Below are positions 1 through 8,171 of a stretch of 15,171 nucleotides of DNA, in pieces; position 1 is the stretch's first letter; every line of letters begins with the position of its first letter. The stretch comes from RGIG464 sp045643185 (GTDB lineage Bacteria > Myxococcota_A > Bradymonadia > UBA4248). The notes below the pieces were generated by a model that saw only the letters and a program-made list of their open reading frames with translations, was not told the origin of the DNA and ran no database searches. Where the stretch lies: the NCBI GenBank assembly GCA_045643185.1, contig JAZUKH010000199.1, positions 1 to 15,171 on the forward strand, given 5' to 3'. Position numbers and translations under genes: made by a program.

Positions 1-535
1 CTGATGATGCAACGACGTTGCGTGCGCCTTCATCACACTTTTCACCGAGTTCGGCATCCACAAAGCCATCACCACATGCCTTTACGGCACAAGTGCTGCG
101 CCCGGCTCGACTGATCTTGCAGCGATACCCATCCTCGATCTTGCACGCATCGTTACACCCGTCTTCGTTGCGCGTATTTCGATCGTCGCATTCCTCGCCC
201 GCCGTCGTATCGGTGATACCGTCCCCACAAAGGACTTCTTCGGGCACTTCGTAACAATCCTGCCCCACGTTGGGACAAGCAAATCCGCGCTCTACTTGGC
301 AGCTTGCGCTGCACCCATCTTCATCGTGGTCATTGTTGTCATCACAAAACTCGCCTTTTTCCAAAACCCCGTTGCCACACACGGGATCGGGGTCAGGCTC
401 ATCGACCGGGTCGCCGCCTGTCGGGTCGCCTGGTTCCTCGACATCACCAGATGATTTGATGGTCGAATCGTCCGTACAAGCATATAAATTAAAAGCAGCT
501 AAAAGGGCCAAATAAGCCACTTTACGAATCTTCAT
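1..535 (-). CDS. Cysteine-rich-repeat (DUF4215) lipoprotein, C-terminus outside window
   Basis: Partial gene: 178 codons are open from the ATG at 535 to the left edge, with no stop. The start is well supported by a purine-rich GGAGGAGAG ribosome binding site directly upstream (about 537-545). The N-terminus is a short charged and hydrophobic signal (MKIRKVAYLALLAAF) ending in LYAC, so Cys20 is a likely lipidation site; Tyr at -2 is not ideal for a lipobox. An Asp/Pro/Gly-rich linker (about residues 21-52) follows. Two full DUF4215/myxococcal cysteine-rich units come next (about 53-101 and 103-152), with the typical CGNG...CDDxN...DGC...C pattern, and a third begins at Cys154. The family is secreted or surface-exposed; its molecular role is unknown. 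The gene lies downstream of, and on the same strand as, a larger protein with the same repeats, so the two are probably paralogues. Whether a further domain lies in the missing part cannot be seen. Confidence 0.85.
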   Translation of the reverse strand, partial: MKIRKVAYLALLAAFNLYACTDDSTIKSSGDVEEPGDPTGGDPVDEPDPDPVCGNGVLEKGEFCDDNNDHDEDGCSASCQVERGFACPNVGQDCYEVPEEVLCGDGITDTTAGEECDDRNTRNEDGCNDACKIEDGYRCKISRAGRSTCAVKACGDGFVDAELGEKCDEGARNVVASS

Positions 536-582
536 ACTCTCCTCCGTATTTTCAATCGAACGTCGCTAGAACATATAAAATC

Positions 583-614
583 AAAAAAACCTTGCCGTCA
601 TAACGCCGGCAAGG
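583..614 (-). terminator. Rho-independent terminator after the fibro-slime lipoprotein gene
   Basis: Perfect 8-bp stem (CCTTGCCG 590-597 with CGGCAAGG 607-614) and 9-nt loop. Read on the minus strand it is followed by seven T (583-589). It lies about 45 bp beyond the stop codon of the 1349-aa lipoprotein gene. Confidence 0.8.
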
Positions 615-626
615 TCCTTCGTTTTA

Positions 627-646
627 CTTTCCCCAGTTGGGGAAAG
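627..646 (-). other. Second hairpin between stop codon and terminator
   Basis: Perfect inverted repeat CTTTCCCC (627-634) / GGGGAAAG (639-646) with a 4-nt loop, 11 bp after the stop codon on the minus strand. It has no U-tract of its own, so it is more likely a 3'-end stabilising or auxiliary hairpin of the terminator at 583-614 than an independent terminator. Confidence 0.55.
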
Positions 647-657
647 GAACCAGGTCA

Positions 658-3600
658 TTAATAAACCGGTCTAAGTGTACAAGCCTCTGTACAACCACTA
701 CCAGTCACAGGATCAGCCGGGTCGCAGTCTTCATATTTCGACTGAACGATGCCATCGCCACAGTGACCGCTGAGCTTACAACGCGTCGTGCAGCCATTGT
801 AAGCATCGTCGTTGTTGTTTGCCCCAAGGTCACACTCTTCGCCTTCAGCCGTCTGGACTTTGTTATCACCGCATTTCGGCCCCATGCCAGAGCAATCGAG
901 CAAGCAGTGATCATACGTGCCGTTCAGGTTGCCATCGTCACAAACTTCACCAAGCAGATCCTGACGTATGCCATCACCGCAAGTTGGGAATTTACACGCC
1001 GTCGTACAGGTCGACGTACCATTGTCATTGTTGTTCGGCCCGAGGTCGCATTCTTCAGCACCGTTCTTGATGCCATCGCCGCAGTATTGCGCATTGCACG
1101 TGTTCGCGCAGATCGACGTCGCACTGGCATAAGCCGGCGCAAACTTACACGTTGACTGATCGTTGAAGTTCGTACAGTCACACTGTTCACCGCCTTCGAC
1201 CGAGCCATTGCCACAAACCGTCGTGCGTTTACACGAGTTATTGCAGTTGCTATCAGGAACATAACGTGTCCCAAGTTTAGCACATAACGCGCTATAACTG
1301 CTATCCTGACATTTATAACCCGTATCACACTGTTCACCGGCTTCAAGTCTGCCGTTACCACAGCGCTCGTTCACACCCGGGTCATTATTACCCGAAATCT
1401 TACAATTCACGCAGCCCATGAACTGAGCCGTCGCGCCCGTGACTGGCTGGCCATAATCGCACTGTTCACCCACGGCAACAATGCCGTCACCACAAACCGA
1501 CGAACACGTCGACTTACCAACATTCAGGAAGCCAGTCAGCGTCAGCTTGAAGTTCGAACCCGAAAATGCACGTTCCGCCTGGAAAATATGCATATCGTAA
1601 ATACCACCCTTATAAACTTCAAAAGTCGAGTCACAGACCTGACCATTCGAGCAGTTCGAAGCCTTCAGGCTGTTCTGTCCCGCAGCGCGTGAGTGCATAC
1701 CACCGATATCAACGAACAATTTGTTGTTGATGAAAACCCAGACGTCGTCGTCGCCCGTAAAGTTGAGCGTCGCCGCGCCGTTATACATAAAGTAGGTATG
1801 AACTTCCGTCGTGAATGAACCATTGACAGCGTAAGGCTGGGACAGCTTGTTGCCGACCCATTTTCCCTCGTGAGCCCCAACCCCGGCGAGTGGATATTTC
1901 GAGCCCAAAGTGATCCCAGAAGCATTGCAGTCAGACAGGTTACCACTGTCGTCATAACAAAACAGATTCGTGATTTTACGCGCTTCAGAAGTGTAGAAAC
2001 CGACGTTCGTGAGTGGCGTAAAGTAGGCCGGCGTCGCCGCATATTCGATGCCCCCAGGCGTCTTGCGTCCATCTTTAGGCGGATATTGCGAGTCAAACAC
2101 GTATTTACCCGAGCTGGAATCTTCCAATGTCAACGGCAACAAACCTGGAACCTCTTTGTTGATGCGGCTGTCTGTGCGATACCAGGTGTCGAACGAACCA
2201 CCACACATAATGTGATCATTGATGGTATGATATTGCGGCGAATTATCAGCGGACCCTTTGTTGGCACATTCTGTCGCATTCAAAGAACCGCAACACGATG
2301 CCCCGAGATTGCCACTGAACACCGGTTTGCCATCAGCACCAAGTTCATTCTTCACCATGCCAAAGCAAAGATTGTTCTTAAAGTTCTGGAAATCGGGATG
2401 TCCCCAATTCGCCGTAAATCCACCTTTATTAAAATCGTTACCGACTTTGTTCTTGCAGTTGGCATCTTTCGCGATAATTTCGTCAATGACCGTCTGCGTC
2501 AAAAAACCATTACCGTTACCAGTCATATCGCGGCCAATGAAGTCACGGTAGGTGACGGGCAGATTGACTTTGTCCGGATAGGTATTACTGAATTTCGTGC
2601 AGGTCGAACCTGTTTCGATGGTGCACTTGGAGGAACAGCCGTCGCCATCGATCAGGTTGCCATCATCGCACTGTTCATCGACCATCCACATCGTAACGCC
2701 ATCACCGCAGACCGTATGACATTCAGACATTTGGTCGCCCGGCGTGGTTTTCGTGCACTGGAACGCAGCTTCGATCTCGCATTTGGGCGAGCAGCCATCG
2801 GCGCCTTTTAAATTTTTGTCGTCGCATTCTTCGCCGGCTTGAACAATACCGTCACCGCATGTCCCCGACGAGCAGCTCGTGCCGGCAGCATTACAGGCAT
2901 AACCTGTCTTGGGGCGACACGTGTTTTTGTCACACCCGGTCATCGAACCGTCACAAAGCTCAGCGTTGTTATAACCCGCCGACGGCGTGATGGTGCCATT
3001 ACCGCAGCCATTTTTACGGCACGACCCGGCACCGCCCGTCTTCTTGCATTCGTACATGGGTTCGACCTGGCACGCAGCCGAGCAGCCATCGCCAGAGTTC
3101 GTATTCTTGTCGTCACACGTTTCGCCTTTCTGAACAATACCATCGCCGCATTTACCAGGAGCACAGACGGAACGGCCAGACGCGTTATCAGAACAGGCGT
3201 AACCTTTTTCGACCTCACAGGTTGCGGAACAGCCGTAGCCACCGATCTTCACCACTTTGGAACCCTGAACGAGGGTCTTGCCATCGTCGCACTCTTCGTT
3301 GCCGACGCGGATACCATCGCCGCAACGTGCCGGCGTACACGTCGATTTCTTACCTTCGACAGCCGTGCAGTTCCAACCGGGTTCGACCAGGCCGTGCAGT
3401 GCATCACATCCGTCGCCGGTCGCCGTGTTGCCATCGTCGCAATCTTCGTAGGGCAACTCGACTTTGCCGTCTGCATAATTGATCTTGGTGCAGTTTCGGC
3501 CATTGCTGTCACATTTGTAGCCAGCCGAGATGATGCAGTTTTTACACGCGACCGTATCGGCATGTCCGCCTTCATCACAGTATTCACCAGCATCCAAAAC

Positions 3601-4707
3601 GCCGTTGCCGCAAAGCATCTCGACGCAGCCGCTGCCGCCCTGTTTTGAACCGAGCGTCGAACAACGAAAACCTTCTTTCGTCGCACGGCAGTCGAGGCAG
3701 CCTTCCCCGCTCGTGCCCGCCACGCCATTATTTTCGCCTTCGTCGCAGATCTCGGTCGCGCGATCGACTTTACCGTCGCCGCAATAGGAGTTCAGAATAC
3801 ACGTGTCCGAGCACTCAACGCCGCCGTTGTCAGCGCCCAGGTCGCAGTCTTCGATGCCTTCAGCCACCTGGCCATCACCGCAATAGGGCGCCTGAACGCA
3901 TCCGACCGCACACCCCGTGCCGTCCTGCTTGTAATCCACAAAGTTCTCCTGGCCCGGGTCACACACTTCCCCTTCATCCTTAAAGCCGTCACCACAGCGT
4001 TTTGACGCACACCAGGTGCCGCCTCTTTCAGTCGTTTCGCAGCGAAATCCGTCTTCATAGCCCGAACAATCATACGAACAGCCGTCGCCCGAAAAAGTAT
4101 TGCCGTCGTCGCAAACTTCCCCGTCTTCGATCTTACCGTTACCACAACGAGGTTTGGGCGTATCCGGCTCTTTTTCGACACACGCGCGGCCATCAAACAT
4201 AAAGCCGCCCGAAACGTCACAGCGGCACGTATCGGGATCGCAGCCCCACGAATCATCGCACTCTTCACCGTCGTCTACTTCGCCATTCCCGCAGTTTTCA
4301 CCGACCGGTTCATCGTCATCGTCCTTCGTGTCGGGATCGCAGCCCTCGATGGGTTCACAAAGGCCGTTCGAGCCGCACGTCCAGCATTTTTCAACAACGC
4401 ACTGACTTGAACATCCGTCACCATCGGCGCTGTTTCCGTCATCGCACGCTTCGGTGCCTTCTTTGCGCCCGTTCCCGCAGCGAATCTTCGAGCACGCCTC
4501 GCCTTCTTCAGGACAGACCCACCCGTCTTCGATCACACCTTCGTCGCAGCCGTCGCCAGCCACGTCGTTGCCATCATCGCACTGTTCGAGGCCTTCAATA
4601 ATGCCATTGCCATTGGTCATGCTCTGCGCAATCGGATCGTCAGCACACGCAACCATTTGCGCAGCACCGATCATACACGCGATCAAAAATACATTCTGTT
4701 TTTTCAT
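658..4707 (-). CDS. Giant DUF4215-repeat lipoprotein with embedded fibro-slime domain
   Basis: 1349 aa. I chose the ATG at 4707 over the in-frame ATG at 4722 because GGGAG (4716-4720) lies 8 nt before it and the product then begins with a clean signal peptide (MKKQNVFLIACMIGAAQ). The signal ends in MVAC, making Cys21 a probable lipidation site. By eye there are 14 cysteine-rich DUF4215 units (about residues 28-710), then a fibro-slime domain (TIGR02148-like, about 712-1056), then 7 more units to the C-terminus. Fibro-slime hallmarks seen are DF near the domain start, HPDF (about 770), FTTE, the core GDDDVWVFIN followed by VDIGGMH (about 985-1005), and AER...SNFKLTLTG at the end. The domain is known from Fibrobacter and Dictyostelium secreted proteins. 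Function is inferred only as cell-surface adhesion or matrix binding. The cysteines are presumably disulfide bonded. No C-terminal anchor or sorting motif is visible. Confidence 0.9.
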   Translation of the reverse strand: MKKQNVFLIACMIGAAQMVACADDPIAQSMTNGNGIIEGLEQCDDGNDVAGDGCDEGVIEDGWVCPEEGEACSKIRCGNGRKEGTEACDDGNSADGDGCSSQCVVEKCWTCGSNGLCEPIEGCDPDTKDDDDEPVGENCGNGEVDDGEECDDSWGCDPDTCRCDVSGGFMFDGRACVEKEPDTPKPRCGNGKIEDGEVCDDGNTFSGDGCSYDCSGYEDGFRCETTERGGTWCASKRCGDGFKDEGEVCDPGQENFVDYKQDGTGCAVGCVQAPYCGDGQVAEGIEDCDLGADNGGVECSDTCILNSYCGDGKVDRATEICDEGENNGVAGTSGEGCLDCRATKEGFRCSTLGSKQGGSGCVEMLCGNGVLDAGEYCDEGGHADTVACKNCIISAGYKCDSNGRNCTKINYADGKVELPYEDCDDGNTATGDGCDALHGLVEPGWNCTAVEGKKSTCTPARCGDGIRVGNEECDDGKTLVQGSKVVKIGGYGCSATCEVEKGYACSDNASGRSVCAPGKCGDGIVQKGETCDDKNTNSGDGCSAACQVEPMYECKKTGGAGSCRKNGCGNGTITPSAGYNNAELCDGSMTGCDKNTCRPKTGYACNAAGTSCSSGTCGDGIVQAGEECDDKNLKGADGCSPKCEIEAAFQCTKTTPGDQMSECHTVCGDGVTMWMVDEQCDDGNLIDGDGCSSKCTIETGSTCTKFSNTYPDKVNLPVTYRDFIGRDMTGNGNGFLTQTVIDEIIAKDANCKNKVGNDFNKGGFTANWGHPDFQNFKNNLCFGMVKNELGADGKPVFSGNLGASCCGSLNATECANKGSADNSPQYHTINDHIMCGGSFDTWYRTDSRINKEVPGLLPLTLEDSSSGKYVFDSQYPPKDGRKTPGGIEYAATPAYFTPLTNVGFYTSEARKITNLFCYDDSGNLSDCNASGITLGSKYPLAGVGAHEGKWVGNKLSQPYAVNGSFTTEVHTYFMYNGAATLNFTGDDDVWVFINNKLFVDIGGMHSRAAGQNSLKASNCSNGQVCDSTFEVYKGGIYDMHIFQAERAFSGSNFKLTLTGFLNVGKSTCSSVCGDGIVAVGEQCDYGQPVTGATAQFMGCVNCKISGNNDPGVNERCGNGRLEAGEQCDTGYKCQDSSYSALCAKLGTRYVPDSNCNNSCKRTTVCGNGSVEGGEQCDCTNFNDQSTCKFAPAYASATSICANTCNAQYCGDGIKNGAEECDLGPNNNDNGTSTCTTACKFPTCGDGIRQDLLGEVCDDGNLNGTYDHCLLDCSGMGPKCGDNKVQTAEGEECDLGANNNDDAYNGCTTRCKLSGHCGDGIVQSKYEDCDPADPVTGSGCTEACTLRPVY

Positions 4708-4715
4708 AACGATTG

Positions 4716-4720
4716 CTCCC
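4716..4720 (-). promoter_or_regulatory. Ribosome binding site deciding the lipoprotein start
   Basis: GGGAG on the minus strand, 8 nt before the ATG at 4707. It overlaps the upstream in-frame ATG (4722), which therefore has no comparable site of its own. This supports the shorter product with a proper signal peptide. Confidence 0.6.
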
Positions 4721-4784
4721 ATTTGAACGAGTTTATTGATTAAAAATCTTCAACAAATGCTTAAATCTTTCTTGTTTTAAGTTT

Positions 4785-4866
4785 GGGGGCTCGCGCCCCC
4801 ACGCGGCTATTCGCGAAGCGAATACGCCGCGCCCCCACGCGGCTATTCGCAAAGCGAATACGCCGC
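4785..4866 (-). repeat. Palindromic intergenic element with duplicated hairpin (element copy 1)
   Basis: Three hairpins lie between two genes. On the plus strand, GGGGGC/GCCCCC (4785-4790 with 4795-4800, 4-nt loop) is followed by two copies of a hairpin with arms GCGGCTATTCGC and GCGAATACGCCGC (4803-4830 and 4839-4866; 12 bp plus one bulged base, 3-nt loop). The unit 4795-4830 is tandemly repeated at 4831-4866 with 35 of 36 bases identical; the one difference is in the loop. In reverse complement it matches the element at 6569-6616. It is 3' of the M29-like gene and upstream of the giant lipoprotein gene. Function unknown; REP/BIME-like elements are the nearest analogy. Confidence 0.85.
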
Positions 4867-4905
4867 GATCACACAGGGCGTCGCGCGCAACGCCACTTGA
4901 CCGCA

Positions 4906-6060
4906 CTACGCGTCATCGTCCCAAACATACAAGCCATCTTTCATCAAAACCCAGCTTTCCGCGCCGTGACGCAGCTCAGCGAGTTTCACGCACACACGCG
5001 ACTGAACCAGCCGGTGATAAACAAAATCGACATGACAAACGTTTTCAGGCGCGCTGAAATCACTCGGTGACGTCACACCACCCAGGTTTTCGGACCGTCC
5101 AAGGGCCACATGAAAACCGAGTTTTTCATCCATCAACCCGTTTCGGGTCGCACACGTCACCCAGTCGCCCAAAAAGCCCAGGCCGAGTTCAGCCAGGTTC
5201 GCACAAGCCTTGTCAGCGGCGATAAACGCCCGGAGCTTATCGGCCCACGGGCCTTCGCCCTCAAGTCGCACCACGCGGTTTTCACAAATTTCGGCGATCA
5301 CCACGGCGTCACCGTTGACCAGTGGCAAAAAACCACGCGTAAGCGAGATCACACCCTGTTTTTCGCCTTCATACGGCGCGATACACGCTTCACCCGCCGG
5401 CCAGACCACCGACATGCCCGGCTTGACCAGCTTGCCGGACGACGCAAACCCCATGCGGTGACGCAGATCAATGTCGAGGGCATAAATGCGATCGTCCACA
5501 CCAAACTCGATGTGTGCTTCTTCGGCATCGGTCAACCGTTTCGCCACTTGTTTGACGCGCGCATCCACCTGGTCGACATCGACATCCAGCCAGCTGGCCA
5601 TGTTCTCACAAAAACCATACAGGTTGAGCGCGCGAAAACCGAATCGCAGCGCCGCCAGTTTGAGCGGTTCCAGCACGCAGTGCTCGGTCAGGGCGATCCA
5701 ATATTCGCCCAAATTATAGACCGATTCAAAACTGACGGGTTGACACGGCAAAGCTTCGAGTTCCGCAACCGACGAGGGGATCGGCGCGCCTACGGGAACC
5801 TCGTAAGCCATACGGTTCAATTCTGCGTTGTGATGCCGAAAAGACTTGTACGCGAAAACGGAACAGACGTGATTCGGCAAAGCGCACAGATCCATCGCCC
5901 AGCGCCGGGCGAGTTCACGTCGAGCAGACCAAGCCGGAGTATCGACTTCGTGATCAGAAGGGACATCCACCATAAGGCAGAAGCGATGTCCAAGTTCGCC
6001 CTGTTCATAGCAGAAGACCTGCGACAAAAATCGATCCAGCGGCTGTCCAAACATGATCAT
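4906..6060 (-). CDS. Peptidase M29 (aminopeptidase T/S)-like protein
   Basis: 384 aa from the ATG at 6060, which overlaps the upstream stop codon as ATGA, indicating translational coupling; ATG 6054 is an alternative two codons later. The C-terminal half follows the M29 metallo-aminopeptidase pattern: PAGEACIAPYEG (221-232, Glu224), AELGLG (290-295, Glu291), DEKLGFHVALG (311-321, His317), GG (327-328) and CHVDF (342-346, His343 and Asp345). These match in order and spacing the metal-binding Glu, Glu, His, His and Asp of AmpT/AmpS. The catalytic Tyr seven residues after the first His in AmpS appears to be Ser323 here, so activity could be altered. The N-terminal half (1-200) shows only weak resemblance to the family. 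No signal peptide is seen, so it is probably cytoplasmic. It may be tethered or assisted by the co-transcribed small membrane protein. Confidence 0.7.
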   Translation of the reverse strand: MIMFGQPLDRFLSQVFCYEQGELGHRFCLMVDVPSDHEVDTPAWSARRELARRWAMDLCALPNHVCSVFAYKSFRHHNAELNRMAYEVPVGAPIPSSVAELEALPCQPVSFESVYNLGEYWIALTEHCVLEPLKLAALRFGFRALNLYGFCENMASWLDVDVDQVDARVKQVAKRLTDAEEAHIEFGVDDRIYALDIDLRHRMGFASSGKLVKPGMSVVWPAGEACIAPYEGEKQGVISLTRGFLPLVNGDAVVIAEICENRVVRLEGEGPWADKLRAFIAADKACANLAELGLGFLGDWVTCATRNGLMDEKLGFHVALGRSENLGGVTSPSDFSAPENVCHVDFVYHRLVQSRVCVKLAELRHGAESWVLMKDGLYVWDDDA

Positions 6061-6416
6061 TCCCCCTCTTTGGTGGCTTCGTCGCACGAAGCCGCAGCGT
6101 CTTCAGACGAAAAGGCCTGAACGATCACATTTTCCATTTCAGACACAGCTTCAGAATCCATCACAGCGGAGCCCCCATCCGCAGGGATCGAGCCATTCAC
6201 GGCATCCTGGGCTTCGTTCTCGTCACTGGGTTCCGTCACATCCACAGCCGCGTCCGCAGCTGGTTTTGAGGCACTGGCGTCATTTTGCGTTTCTGGTTCC
6301 GTTACGGATCGGGCCTTTTTACGCGCCGACATGATTTTTTTGACACCAAATGCCACAGCCGTCGACAACACGACCATAACAAGACTTGTGACGGCCTTCG
6401 TATAAGGAATTCGCAT
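6057..6416 (-). CDS. Small single-pass membrane protein with acidic tail
   Basis: 119 aa. A good ribosome binding site, AAGGAG, lies 7 nt before the ATG. Residues about 8-28 form one hydrophobic segment (AVTSLVMVVLSTAVAFGVKK) followed by a basic patch (KKIMSARKKAR). The positive-inside rule then predicts the rest in the cytoplasm. Residues 38-119 are Ala/Glu/Asp/Ser-rich, strongly acidic and probably disordered, ending in EGE. The stop codon overlaps the start of the M29-like gene (ATGA), so the two are probably one operon with coupled translation. I recognise no family. A membrane anchor or adaptor role for the downstream peptidase-like protein is a guess from context only. Expression seems likely given the start site and overlap. 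Confidence 0.65.
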   Translation of the reverse strand: MRIPYTKAVTSLVMVVLSTAVAFGVKKIMSARKKARSVTEPETQNDASASKPAADAAVDVTEPSDENEAQDAVNGSIPADGGSAVMDSEAVSEMENVIVQAFSSEDAAASCDEATKEGE

Positions 6417-6470
6417 GATCTATCTCCTTGCGGTCAAGCCGCTCAACGTCGGATAATGAACAACGTGATC

Positions 6471-6491
6471 CTGCTTCACGCGTTGAAGCAG
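6471..6491. promoter_or_regulatory. Inverted repeat upstream of the small membrane protein operon
   Basis: Perfect 8-bp inverted repeat CTGCTTCA (6471-6478) / TGAAGCAG (6484-6491) around CGCGT, 55 bp upstream of the ATG at 6416. It could be an operator or a 5'-UTR hairpin. I see no convincing sigma-70 promoter next to it. Confidence 0.35.
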
Positions 6492-6543
6492 AAACCAGGG
6501 ATGAGCCAACACACTCGAATTCGGTCGACCTGACAGCCAGTTT

Positions 6544-6616
6544 TTTGGCCCTGCCAGGCGAAGGGGTAGCGGCGTATTGGCGAAAGCCAATAGCCGCGTA
6601 GGGGGAGACTTCCCCC
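6544..6616 (+). repeat. Palindromic intergenic element (element copy 2)
   Basis: Directly after the cysS stop codon. It consists of a 5' segment (6544-6572), a hairpin GCGGCGTATTGGC (6569-6581) / GCCAATAGCCGC (6586-6597) with a GAAA loop, and a second hairpin GGGGGA/TCCCCC (6601-6606 with 6611-6616, loop GACT). The two-hairpin core matches the reverse complement of 4785-4866, with paired stem changes. The 5' segment matches 15143-15171 at 28 of 29 bases. No U-tract follows on either strand, so it is not a standard terminator. Confidence 0.85.
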
Positions 6617-6624
6617 TTCATATA

Positions 6625-8082
6625 TTAATTGACCTGCCAGACTGAACCTTCGGGCTTGTCGAGAACGTTGACGCCCATCGCAGCGAGTTTTTCGCGAATC
6701 TCGTCGGAAGCCGCCCAATTTTTTTCGGCACGGGCAACGCGGCGTTCTTCGAGCAGGCGTTCGATCTCGGCGACATCGAGATTGAGGCGTTTCACGGCCA
6801 GGTCGCGAAGCTCATTCAGAGCGACGGAAGGCTGACGCGTGAAGAGGCCGACGTAGGCACCCATTTCCACGATGGCTTCACGACAGGCCATGAGCATTTT
6901 GATTTGTTCAGGTTTCTTTTTGCCGCGCGCATCAATGACCTGATTGGCCTGAGTCTGTGCGCCAATAAGCACGGCGATGGCTTTGGGTGAATTGAGATCG
7001 TCCGTCATGGCATCGACGAAATCTTTGACATAGGCGTCACGCACAGCAACATCAGCGCAGAGCGAGGCATCTTTGGCTTTGGCCGTAGCGATGATCTCAT
7101 CGGCGGCTTCAAGCGTACGGTAGAGGCTCGTCACACGGCTCGTGGCTTCGCCAATCGTATCGTGCGAGAAATTGATGCTGTGGCGATAGTGCGTTGTCAG
7201 GAAGAAATAACGCAGTGCTTCAGCATGGACCTGTTTCGCGATGTCGCGGATCGTCCAGAAATTCTTGAGTGAATGGCTCATTTTTTCGCCATTGATCTCG
7301 ACCATGCCGACGTGCATCCAATGACGGGCAAAATCGCCTTCCTGCGCGCCCTTGGCCTGCGCCACTTCATTTTCGTGGTGCGGGAAGATGAGATCGCGGC
7401 CACCGCCATGGATATCGAACGACGGTGACAAATACTTGGTGCTCATGCAGGAACACTCAATGTGCCAGCCCGGTCGGCCATAGCCCCATGGAGAATCCCA
7501 GCCCGGGGCGTTGCGATCCGTAAAGCCTTTCCAGAGCGCGAAGTCGCCAGGGTTCTTTTTGACATCGCTGGCTTCGATACGAACGCCTTCGAGCAGTTCG
7601 TCCAGATTACGGTTTGAGAACTTGCCATAGTCTTTGAACGTCGTGACATCGAAGTAGACATCGCCACCGGCGCAATAGGCATGGCCGTTGTCAAAAAGCT
7701 TCTGAATGAAGTTGATGATATCAGGAATATGCTGAGTGACGCGCGGCTCAACATCAGCCTGTTCCACATCGATCAGCGCCATGTCGCGATGAAGACCGTC
7801 GATCATGCGGTCGGCGAGTTCTGAAGGCGTACAGCCTTCTTCCTTGGAACGACGAATGATCTTGTCATCAATGTCCGTGTGGTTGCGAACCAGCGTCACT
7901 TCCTGCCCGAGTTTGCGCAGCATACGACGAAACACATCGAACACGACGAACGTACGCGCGTGTCCAATGTGGGGAAGATCGTAAACGGTCAGACCGCAAA
8001 CATAAATGGAGACTTTGCCGTCACAAAGAGGAACGAAATCCACCTTGTCACGACGGGCTGTATCGTAAATTTTAAGATTCAT
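6625..8082 (-). CDS. cysS: Cysteinyl-tRNA synthetase
   Basis: 485 aa, full length for the family. It charges tRNA-Cys with cysteine, using ATP, in the cytoplasm. Class I signatures are HIGH (38-41) in a typical LPHIGHART context and KMSHS (267-271), a variant of KMSKS, in GEKMSHSLKNF. The zinc-site residues known from the E. coli enzyme are all present: Cys29 (YVCG), Cys210 (HIECS), and His235 and Glu239 in HHENE. The C-terminal helical and anticodon region ends in DKPEGSVWQVN, close to the usual family ending. The start ATG at 8082 gives the canonical N-terminus (NLKIYDTARRDK); its ribosome binding site is weak (AGGA 3 nt away). It stands alone, transcribed away from the FHA gene, and is followed by a palindromic element rather than a terminator with a U-tract. 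Confidence 0.98.
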   Translation of the reverse strand: MNLKIYDTARRDKVDFVPLCDGKVSIYVCGLTVYDLPHIGHARTFVVFDVFRRMLRKLGQEVTLVRNHTDIDDKIIRRSKEEGCTPSELADRMIDGLHRDMALIDVEQADVEPRVTQHIPDIINFIQKLFDNGHAYCAGGDVYFDVTTFKDYGKFSNRNLDELLEGVRIEASDVKKNPGDFALWKGFTDRNAPGWDSPWGYGRPGWHIECSCMSTKYLSPSFDIHGGGRDLIFPHHENEVAQAKGAQEGDFARHWMHVGMVEINGEKMSHSLKNFWTIRDIAKQVHAEALRYFFLTTHYRHSINFSHDTIGEATSRVTSLYRTLEAADEIIATAKAKDASLCADVAVRDAYVKDFVDAMTDDLNSPKAIAVLIGAQTQANQVIDARGKKKPEQIKMLMACREAIVEMGAYVGLFTRQPSVALNELRDLAVKRLNLDVAEIERLLEERRVARAEKNWAASDEIREKLAAMGVNVLDKPEGSVWQVN

Positions 8083-8171
8083 GGGTCCTGCTCATCAGGT
8101 TCGCATTGCAGCGAAACCAAATTATCGAAATAAGCGGTTGCTCTTTTTGAGGCAGCCAAAATTGCCGGACT

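Noticed and set aside
637..4601. Several plus-strand open frames of 64-313 codons opposite the giant lipoprotein
   Set aside because: They lack ribosome binding sites and recognisable domains, and the minus-strand frame is a clear repeat protein. The repetitive GC-biased codons keep the antisense frames open.
4795..4866. CRISPR-like 36-bp repeats
   Set aside because: The units are directly adjacent without spacers, are hairpins in themselves, and recur elsewhere as single intergenic elements; no cas gene is near.
5110..6120. 336-codon plus-strand open frame opposite the M29-like gene
   Set aside because: The minus frame has ordered metal-ligand motifs and coupled translation with its upstream gene; the plus frame shows no family features.
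6601..6616. GGGGGA/TCCCCC hairpin as a cysS terminator
   Set aside because: No U-tract follows in the cysS direction; it belongs to the dispersed element, whose other copy lies in the opposite orientation relative to its upstream gene.
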